DNA of 64,000 bases from Locusta migratoria. Lineage: Eukaryota; Arthropoda; Insecta; Orthoptera; Acrididae. Below the pieces are notes generated by a model, which saw nothing but the letters and a program-made list of their open reading frames with translations, did no database searches and was not told the DNA's origin. Numbering within the stretch: the stretch's first letter is position 1; every line of letters starts with the position of its first letter. This document shows positions 43,401 through 52,303 of this stretch, in pieces. The stretch is taken from the NCBI GenBank assembly GCA_026315105.1, contig CM048746.1, forward strand, positions 143,946,730 through 144,010,729, in the 5' to 3' direction. The translations under genes were made by a program, and so were the position numbers.

Positions 43401-45210
43401 CCACTCCCATGAACCACAGACATTGCCGAGGTGGAGTGCCTCAACGATACAAATAGCCGTACCGTATGTGCAACCACAGCGGAGGGGTATCTGTGGAGAG
43501 GCCAGACAAACGTGTGGTTCCTGAAGAGGGTCAGCAGCCTTTTCAGTAGTTACAGGGGCAACAGTCTGGATGATTGATTGAGCTGGCCTTGTAACATCAG
43601 CTAATGTGGCTTAGCCACACAGTTACTGCGAACGGCTGAAAGCAAGGTGAAACTACAGCCGTTATTTTTTCCGAGGACATGCAGCTCTACTGTATGAACA
43701 TATGATGATGGCATCCTCTCGGGTAAAATATTCCGAAGGTAAAATAGTCCCCCATTCGGATCTCCGGGCGGGGACTACTCAGGAGGATGTGATCATCAGG
43801 AAAGACAATACTGGCATTCTACGAGTCGGAGCGTGGAATGTTAGATCCCTTAATCGAGTAGGAAAATTGGAAAATTTAAAAAGGAAAATGGATAGGTGGA
43901 AGTTAGATATAGTGGGGATTAGTGAAGTTCGGTGGCAGGAAGAACAGGATTTCTGGTCAGGTGAGTACAGGATTATAAATACAAAATCAATTGGGGGTAT
44001 CACAGGAGTAGTATTGATAAAGAATAAGAAAATAGGAATGAGGGTAAACTACTATGACCAGCACAGTGATCGCATTATCATTGTCAAAATAGATACGAAG
44101 CCAACACCGACCAGAGTAGTACAGGTTTATATGCCAAGTAGCTATGCCGATGATGAGGAAATCAAAGAAATATATGAGGAGCTAAAGGAAATTATTCAGG
44201 CAATTAAAGAAGAGGAAAACTTAATTGTTATGGGAGACTGGAATTCGGTAGTAGAACAAGGAAGGAAAGGGAAGATAGTAGGTGAATATGATCTAGGCAA
44301 AAGGAATGAAAGAGCAGCCGCCTGGTAGAATTTTGCACAGAAAATAATTTAGTTATAACAAACACCTGGTTCAAGAATCACAAAAGAAGTTTGTATACCT
44401 GGAAGAGACCAGGAGACACCGGGAGATACCAGATAGATTTTATAATGGTAAGACATAGATTTCGGAACCAGGTTCTAAACTGTAAGACATACCCAGGGGC
44501 AGATATAGACTCTGACCATAACTTGTTTGTTATGAAATGTAGGCTGAAACTGAAGAAACTACAAAAAGGTAGGAAAATAAGGAGATGGGACCTGGATAAT
44601 TTGAAGGAACCTGAGGTTCTTAAGAATTTCAGAGGGAGCTTTAGGCAACAATTGACAGAAACAGGGGAAAATAAAACGGTGGAGGAGGAATTGGTAAAAT
44701 TGAGGGATGAAATAGTTAAGGTAGCAGAGTACAAAATAGGTAGGAAGGCAAGACCTACAAAAAATCCTTGGATATCACAGGAGATACTAAATTTAATCGA
44801 TGAAAGGAGAAAATATAAAAATGCAGTAAATGAAACAGGCAAAATGGAGTACAGACGACTAAGAAATGAGATTGACAGGAAGTGCAAAATGGCTAAGCAG
44901 GAGTGGCTACAAGGCAAATGGAAGGATGTAGAAGAATGTATAAATAGGGGAAAAATAGATACAGCCTACCGGAAAATAAAAGAAACATTTGGAGATAAGA
45001 AAAACAGCTCTATTAATATCAAGGACACTGATGGAAAACCAGGTTTCAGCAATGAAGGGAAAGCTGAAAGGTGGAAAGAGTATATAGAGGGGCTCTACAA
45101 AGGAAATGAACTTCGAGGCAATATTGTAGGAAGTGAAGAGGATGTAGATGAAGATGAAATAGGAGCAAAGCTCATAAATACGGAACAAAGAGTAGCAACA
45201 CTGCAAGAAT
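43401..45210 (+). pseudogene. RTE-type LINE, 5' UTR and endonuclease half (3'-truncated)
   Basis: It starts CCACTCCCATGAACCACAGA, the same first bases as the full-length copy at 56637. The ORF begins at ATG 43702 (MMMASSRVKYSEGK). The first frame (to 44328) holds an apurinic-type endonuclease with GAWNVRSLNRVGKLENL, VGISEVRW and LIVMGDWNSVV. A frameshift near 44320 leads to the second frame (44391-45212), with GRYQIDFIMVRHRFRNQV, the DSDHN block, and a Lys/Glu-rich linker ending in WISQEILNLIDERRKY. It stops before the RT domain at a 35 bp duplication. Motifs resemble CFDP2/BovB-type RTE endonucleases. Confidence 0.85.
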
Positions 45211-45245
45211 AAATACGGAACAAAGAGTAGCAACACTGCAAGAAT
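45176..45245. repeat. Perfect 35 bp tandem duplication at the LINE breakpoint
   Basis: The 35 bases 45176-45210 are repeated exactly at 45211-45245. The unit begins AAATACGGAACAAAGAGTAG. It lies exactly where similarity to the RTE-type LINE ends. Confidence 0.97.
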
Positions 45246-45469
45246 GCTGGCACGTGGACCTTGTCGGACACCAGGAAGGTACACCAAAGTCGTAGCGGTC
45301 TGAGAGACTGCAGATAGTAGTTAAGGGTTAAATGCAGGTTCAGTTTCTTTGATAATGGGGGCCACAATTTCGTTCACAGCAGACAGCGGAAGTGGCATCA
45401 TAGTGAATGTATTCGCCTAAGGCAAACATCGCCAAGTTAATGACGTTTGGTGTGGTGCGCTATTGGGTA
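45246..45469. other. Unassigned, possibly upstream Tc1 remnant
   Basis: No clear motif. Its end borders the Tc1-like fragment. Confidence 0.35.
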
Positions 45470-45704
45470 CAATCACAAATAACAACTGATGTGTGTCCGG
45501 GGCATTATGAACAGTTTGACCTATGTGAATGACAACCTACGTCCCATAGCCACTTCCTTCCTGCACTACACCCCAGACGTCGCTTTTCAGCATGACACTG
45601 CACCACCACATGTTGCTGCAACTACTCGAGGCATAGGATGCCAACGTTTCGTCATCGTCCGCCAATCACCAGTCATGTTTCTAAGCGAAAATTGTGAGCT
45701 ATGA
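45470..45704 (+). pseudogene. Tc1-like transposase core fragment
   Basis: The frame at 45489-45704 gives YVNDNLRPIATSFLHYTPDV and AFQHDTAPPHVAATTRGIG. This is the Tc1 region leading to the second catalytic Asp (FQHDNARPHVA), here with N changed to T. The PWPA-SPDLNPIEH block that should follow is unrecognisable. No terminal repeats were found. Confidence 0.78.
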
Positions 45705-46486
45705 TGAAACTATGGGTGCAGTGCGCTTTATTCCTCATAATCTCTATACATGTTTTACTAAATGAAACAATGGCCGCCTTTTTCGTGATGGTTTTCTCCT
45801 GTGGACCACCTAATGTGTTCCGAAGTACCGTGTTTTATCACTCTTCTTCTAATGGTAGTTCTTAGGCTGTGAAATGGAGTGCTGCAAGAAAATTCTTCTT
45901 CCACTACCTACTAAATGAAATTCGCTCTTCACTTAACAGTATATATTTACACAAATGGTTATACAGACGTACATAATATACCGAGCTCCATATATCTTTA
46001 CAAACATCTTAAACTGTTTTTAAGTCAATCTAGAGTATGCTGGTGACTGGTATTCCATGGACGCAGCAGATCTCCGGGCTGAAGTCTCCGAGAGTGGATG
46101 TCCGACTTCCAACAGTGGATCCAACCGTCCGCCCCAGTAATATGCCACGACCACGACACCCGCGACATCTGAGCAATAAAACTACACTATCTTCGTGCAG
46201 GGACTGTTATCAGCTTTACGATTATCAAAACAATAGAAAATTATTTACATTTACGATCATCCTTCATCGTCTATGACAGAAAGTGTGACATAATTTTCCT
46301 GAAGTGACATGTAACATCTCAAATGCTGCGACCCATTGCCTACTGGGACAGGTAGATACAACATGGCTGTCAATATCACAGGACGCCGTAAGCATCGATG
46401 TCGTCACGCATGGAATAGGGCCCAGGGCGATCCTTATTCCCACTAGGCAGCATTACAAATGCTGAACTGGTGTCACTCCAATGTAC
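45705..46486. other. Unassigned region
   Basis: No coding similarity or repeat was recognised. Confidence 0.4.
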
Positions 46487-46498
46487 ATCAGTGATTCA

Positions 46499-46696
46499 AA
46501 ATGTTCAAATGTTTGTATGGTCTATGGGGCTTAACTACGGGGTCATCAGTCCCTAAACTTACAAACTACTTATGAACTACTTACGAATTAGGACGGCACA
46601 AATATCCATGCCCGAGGGGGGATTCGAACCCCCGACCGTAGTGGCCGTGCAGACCGTGACTGGAGCACTTTAGTCCCCTCGGCCACCGCGGCCGGC
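46499..46696 (-). mobile_element. tRNA-derived SINE with 12 bp TSD
   Basis: ATCAGTGATTCA (46487-46498) and ATCAGTGTTTCA (46697-46708) flank it. It is the same subtype as 8440, 12386 and 37395, with GATTCGAACCCCCGACCGTA. Confidence 0.93.
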
Positions 46697-46708
46697 ATCA
46701 GTGTTTCA

Positions 46709-47544
46709 GGACGTGCTAAGAAGAAGCTCGTCTGCATATGTACTTCGTATTCCTAGTCGCTCTAGGTATCAGTCTGGAATGGTGTGTATCAATACTTAAA
46801 TATCCGCATCGGAATGTCGTTGCCTTGCAAATACTCTGCAGCAACACCCTCAGTCGGAAAAACTTTTATTCGCTCCTGATGCAATAAAAAGGAAATTTGC
46901 TCTTTCAACCTAATGTACATCGTAACTTAGTTGCAACGTCGACAGTGGAGTAAAGCAGAGAAAACTTCGTAACGATGTTTACTCGTTGCTGCCTGCTCGT
47001 GACGCCTCGAGGTAACAAGTTAAGCTCCGCTGTTTGATAGAATAACAGAGGTTCGACGATGTCTTGAGTGCCGAGCTTCACAAAACAATATTTGTTTTCA
47101 TATGCAGAAAGAGAGAAAAAAATATAAATCAAAAGCATTAACAATAAATGCGCACATTGTCATATTAAGTTACGTTAATTTAGTGTTCTTTTTTTCTTTA
47201 ACATTTGATTTTTTCTTCTGAATTTAGTACATTCTTTCTGCGTTACATAGGGGTGTTGCTGTACTGTCTCTAATGATCATTATGATGTCCGTCGTCGTAG
47301 TGTTGGGTCTCCTTGTAATAGTGAATTTGTTGGTTTTAAAGTCTTTGTCATAGTGAGACCACCATATATGTGTTTGTATCTTAGAATGTTTGAGTATACC
47401 TTTGACATTTGGGCTGAGCGTGTATCTGTTGTTGGTTTCTAAGGCTCAGCCATAGTCTTATAAATGCAGTGAATAATATTTGTCTGCATGTGTTGGTGGT
47501 TTTCGCGATTATTCTATTAAACAGTTGCCTCTATCTGGCCCGCA
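46709..47544. other. Unassigned region
   Basis: AT-rich from 46860 on; nothing recognised. Confidence 0.4.
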
Positions 47545-47710
47545 ATAATGGCCGCGCGGTCTGAGGCGTCATGTCACGGACTGCACTGCCGCTCCTGCAG
47601 GGGAGTCCTCCCTCGAACATGAGTGTGTGTCTTGTTCTTACTGTAAGTTATGTAGAATAGTGTGTAAGACAAGTAACAGTTGACACTATCAGTTTAGTCC
47701 GTTAGTTAGA
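47545..47710 (+). mobile_element. Old SINE copy
   Basis: AATGGCCGCGCGGTCTGAGG, CACGGACTGC, a decayed B-box region and CATGAGTGTGTGTCTTGTTC follow SINE order. The 3' part has ATAGTGTGTAAG and TAGTCCGTTAG. Many changes and no clear TSD. Confidence 0.65.
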
Positions 47711-47741
47711 AATTTTGGGTGCTTCCTCTATTTACGATACC

Positions 47742-47900
47742 AGACCGATTTTATGATACTTCGGCCCTTTGCTGACCGTACGCTGAATGAATGTCGTTTT
47801 CTTATGATATTAAGCGTCAAGTTCTCCACAAAGGAAAAAACGCCAGCGGCGAGCTCATATTTACATGAACATTTAAAACGCTATGTATGCGTTCCTTTAA
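47742..47900 (+). pseudogene. PLE endonuclease fragment
   Basis: The frame from 47753 gives RPFADRTLNECRFL and FSTKEKTPAASSY. It is homologous to the better copy at 48640-48720 (FADHALSECHSYGVKCDVLH), part of the GIY-YIG endonuclease with the conserved His/Asn region. About 100 nucleotides align at roughly 70 percent by eye. It is a separate, older fragment just upstream. Confidence 0.65.
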
Positions 47901-48000
47901 AACCCTCCCATTTCATTGATGTCTTCCATTGTTCTGACATTTTTCCTGTGATCGTGCAGTTGTTGAATAAATCCATTTAGTAATCTTCCATCATATCACA

Positions 48001-48850
48001 ACAGAAGACAAATTTCGAAAATTAACTTAAGATAATCACAGAAATAGCATCCTACAATGGTTACATCCACACCCTGATAGACAACATACTTAGCAGGAAA
48101 AAGAGGAAAAAAGAAACAGCTCAAAAATTATTAAATGTTTGCGAATCATATGGGACTTAACTGCGCGGTCATCAGTCCCAAAACTTACGAACTACTTATG
48201 GACTAACTTATACTAAAGACGGAACAAACATCCATGCCCGAGGGGGGATTCGAACCCCAGACGGGGAACAGCCCCGCGCATCGTATCATAGCGCATCAAT
48301 GCGCTCGGCTGCTCCGCCGCGGCACAAGAGGTAGCAGCACTTCTGTATCCGCCTCAGAAATCACCGAGTCGTAGTGATAAAAAGTAGGGCCAAATGCTAT
48401 ATGTCGGCAAGTCGGCAAGCCTTCTGAGATTTAGAAAATGCACCCCAGCTTTTTATGATAGAAATACTGTTGTTCACATTATGTCCACTAGCAAGGACGA
48501 AATTTCACCTTTAGAACAGAGTGGAGTGTATAAAATTACCTGCAATCTTTGTGGCAAATTATATGTCAGTAAGGTAGGGCTTTAGCAACTAGACTATATG
48601 CGCACGAAAGGAGCTGGAGATTGAAACAGAAAGAATACGCCTTTGCTGACCACGCTCTGAGTGAATGTCATTCTTATGGTGTTAAATGTGACGTTCTCCA
48701 TAAAACGAAAACTCACGTTGCTGGAAATTCTAGCCATTAACAAACACCAGTCCAACAATCCTGACCTAGTGCTTTATGACCAGACAAAATTTCATTATTC
48801 ACCTTTATTCAAACAATGTCAACTTATATGGTACTGTGTGTATTGTGTGT
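48001..48850 (+). pseudogene. PLE: RT thumb and GIY-YIG endonuclease, split by a SINE
   Basis: Before the SINE the frame gives IITEIASYNGYIHTLIDNIL, equivalent to the PLE thumb motif (I-x-x-IA-x-x-NGY-x-x-x-x-ID). After the SINE (48323 on) it gives FYDRNTVVHIMSTSKDEISP, then SGVYKITCNLCGKLYVSKVG, the GIY-YIG core in its PLE form (GVYKI-C...YVG-T), with Q-T replaced. Shifted frames then give FADHALSECHSYGV and LTLLEILAINKHQSNNPDL. Stop at 48583 and frameshifts make it inactive. Confidence 0.85.
48130..48322 (-). mobile_element. SINE inserted in PLE
   Basis: Read on the minus strand: GCCGCGGCGGAGCAGCCGAG, GGGGTTCGAATCCCCCCTCG, CATGGATGTTTGTTCCGTC and GGGACTGATGACCGCGCAGT. The tRNA head resembles the subtype at 6927. 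No exact TSD was found. Confidence 0.88.
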
Positions 48851-50259
48851 AAATAATTTTGCTATATGTGTTCCATACCAGTACTCCATATTCCTTTCTT
48901 TCCCCTTGCCATAATTCCTCCCCCCACACTCCAATGTTTCTCTAAGATTTGGAGTTTTCTTGTACAATCATTTATCACTCACCTGGACATTTTCAATGTT
49001 TGTTACCTTAAGTGATGTACTCATTCTGACCCCATTTGTATTTTGTATTATGCACGTTCTGCGGTTAGATACTTAGTCATATTACATCCAGGTTTTGTTT
49101 GTACCATCACATAACTCAAAATGCTTTATAATACACTCGCACAGTTTTAATACTTTAATACAATTGTAGCCTAAGATGTACTATAAAACAAATGAATTTT
49201 AAATGAATACACTTGTTCTGTAGTATCGATTCATAGTCATAAGAAATTCACAGATTCGAATAACTCTAACTAACCTCAATGTTACGTGTGGACTATCTGT
49301 TCACTACTAAGGTATCTTACGATGCCCTAAGAAGCCGAGAGCTGCTCATAAAAAAAGGAAAGAAATAAAAAATTATGTGGAACAAAAATACTACGTATTT
49401 AAGTTTTTAATAATTCTTGTATCATAATCGCGATGTTCCTGCTGTATTATATTCACAGGTCGTTTCCTTTCGATGGAGATTTAGGATAGAATCCAGGTGT
49501 TAATTGAGATTACATTTATTTGTGGTGGTTTAGGTTTTCTGTGTTGTAAATGGGTCTTTTTGAGCACGTTCTGGTTGTTGTCGTTTATCATCTTCCTCAG
49601 TGTAGTCTCCTTTCTTTGTCTTTATTAGTATGAATATCCCAGTTACCACTGGGTCTGGGTGTTGATGAGACATCTCTACCTGATTCTGTACTCGTCACTT
49701 ACTTGTTAGCAGTTCATTGTTCTTCTCTTTACACATTTTCTCACTGTACTGGGTTCTTGGGGGGTCTACCGTAATTCCTGGCAAACTCTGTCAGAACATC
49801 TTCTTAACACGTCGTTACCAGTGTAATATGGGGTTACAGCAGCACCCCGACAAGTCGAGCGCACAGCCTTACCATCCTTTTCTTGAAACAATTCACGGTA
49901 CTTTAGACCCCCTTAGCACGTACCCCTCCCACACACACAGATTCACTTCTCCTAAAGTTAGAAGCCTGAACATACTCTGAGATAGATGACCTACTACAGC
50001 TAGCTCATATTACAATTTATACTATTTTTGTCATACAGTTTACGAGATATAGCCAGTCGAAAATCGTTAATTGTTTCACTCAGTCAGCGGATATCAAAGT
50101 TCTAAGTATTTCTAGCGTACATAGAAGCTTCCAATTTTGTGTTAGTATAATACATCCTGTAATGGAAGGAAAATATGAAACATCTATAAACTTCACTTAT
50201 ATTTTCGTTCGTTATTTTCGGTTGTTAATGATACCTATTGAATGAAATGGCTATCAATA
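48851..50259. other. Unassigned; begins as probable PLE 3' UTR
   Basis: The first few hundred bases after the PLE coding relic are AT-rich and non-coding. A plus-strand frame at 49717-49980 has no motif. Confidence 0.4.
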
Positions 50260-50440
50260 GTACATCGGTGGTAGTCCCCAGTTAAAGCGCTGTCTTACAA
50301 CGCAAAATGTTAAGGGTTCGATTCTTGGTTTCGCAAAATCTTTCCGGTTTCTTCTAGCCTTCATCTCCCTATGAAATGCTAGAGACGATACGTGGTTTAA
50401 ATTCCAAGTTCATTAAACAGTTCGTGTAAACGATGCACAC
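50260..50440 (+). mobile_element. Degraded tRNA-derived SINE
   Basis: GGTGGTAGTCCCCAGTTAAA, GCGCTGTCTTACAACGC and AAGGGTTCGATTCTTGG form a tRNA-like head with a recognisable B-box. The body (GATACGTGGTTTAAATTCCA) is loosely like the element at 26425. Confidence 0.5.
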
Positions 50441-51861
50441 ATGAAAAACTCGATCTTCTGTGTTTATATGGAGGAAAGCGTAGGTTACACTTTCAGGAGT
50501 CAACTTCTACGTGGTTTACATCTAATAAATCTCTAGGTGTATTTATGGCGCTCAGGTCCATACTTGTCAAAAACTGTTACATCATTGTCCATGAGAAAAC
50601 TTAATTTACACGTGTCGTACAAAATCGAAGGCATGTAATATAATAACGAACATATGAATCAGATTAGATCAGTAAACTGACCTACTTAACAAGAAGTGTA
50701 ATCACACAACTATGAGGAAATTTTAATAATAGGTTTAGTTTCTGTCCAATTGCTGTGGAAAGAAACACCGTGCTATAGAGAACATAACTTTCAATAGTAA
50801 TTTTTTTCGAATATACAGCACATTTCAGACAGACATATCAAACTCGCCTTATGATGATCAGGGTTGAAGATAATTTTTCAACTTGACTACAAATATAAAG
50901 TCAGCTTGCTAAAATCGCAATACAGGTAAAGGTATCTTCACTTCTTGATTCATGCTTCAAATGGGACATTACGTTAATTTTATATTTTGAGTTGCGTTAC
51001 AAGTCGTTGAAAGTATTGGAATGTGATATTTGGAATATACTAGAATACTACTCTCACTGGATTCGAAATTACTCATAAAACTTGTTATATTAGGATTATC
51101 TGCATGTTTAACAAATCTTAGAAATAATTTTCTGTTGTTTGTTCGTGATAACAATACACCACATACAATTTCTCACAACAACACAAGAAATAAAGTTGTA
51201 TTATATATAAATATTATCGTAAATATTTAGCATACCGTTCACTGCAATTTTCAGATGTGTAATTACATTTTGAACGTGAGAACAACCATGTGATTGAGTA
51301 GTTCATAATGTCATATCCTTTTTTCGCCCTGCTAAATGCACTAACGAAATAAAATATATTGCTGTTGTCATACAGGCGATTTCGGCTTGATGATTATGAT
51401 ATAAAATATTTACTAAAATATAACATATCGATTCCGTACATTGAATGAACATCCTTAGTGCAGTTTCAAATCCAGGGATTTATTTCAAGGGCATAAGGCT
51501 TTTCAAAAATTAAAATACATCAAATGACCTTCCATATGTCCATTGATTGTTCAAATATGTAAATTATATGCAGTCCCCTCCACTTAAAACTGCGCTGAAG
51601 ATGTTCATTAAATGAATGAAATCAATATGATAGATTTTTAAGTAAATATTTCATATCATAACCACAAAGCGAAGATTTCTATTATTAGTTTAATATTGTG
51701 ATAGTAGTCCACTGCTTCATTGTCAGAACATTAACTTATTTTCAAGATGCTAGCTTCCAAAGTATGGGGGTGACATCCCAAACTTGCAAACCTGAACTCA
51801 GTGCTATTTAATAACATTAGGAACGTTTGTAGAAGTGTCATCATGCCTCTTATATAATTTT
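50441..51861. other. AT-rich region, nothing recognised
   Basis: No frame with motifs; no repeat boundaries seen. Confidence 0.5.
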
Positions 51862-52303
51862 TATTTATTTGTTTATTTAGCCTGATCAGATTAGGGCCAT
51901 CAGGCCCTCTCTTACATCGGACCAGGGTTTTACACATACAGAATTTTTTACATTTGAGTTACCTATAACATACCAATGATTTTTACAGATAAGCAATTAA
52001 TAATATAATTTATAAAAGTTAACTACATGTAAAAGGATGTAAAATAAAAGGTATTGACTTAATTCTAATAGGATTAATACTAGTAGTACCACTGAGACAC
52101 CTTCTGCTGCTGTTGGTGTAACAACATTGATATTAGCAGATACAGGATGTACTTTTGAATCGAGACTGGTTAAGGCAAGGCGAATTCTGACAAAAGGAAG
52201 TTAAGAAAGCTGTACCTGGCGAGAGCAATGGCAGTAAGAGAATATCTGGGAGGAGGAATGGATGTGACGTACCTGGACCGTAGGGTATTAAAGACTGGCG
52301 TAA

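Noticed and set aside
44378..44917. 179-codon minus-strand frame, and the similar 57623-58120 one
   Set aside because: Both are antisense shadows of the RTE-type endonuclease/linker coding strand.
6929..48322. Regularly recurring ~195 bp units as a CRISPR-like array
   Set aside because: They are dispersed SINEs in both orientations with their own TSDs, in a eukaryotic context; there is no spacer array or cas gene.
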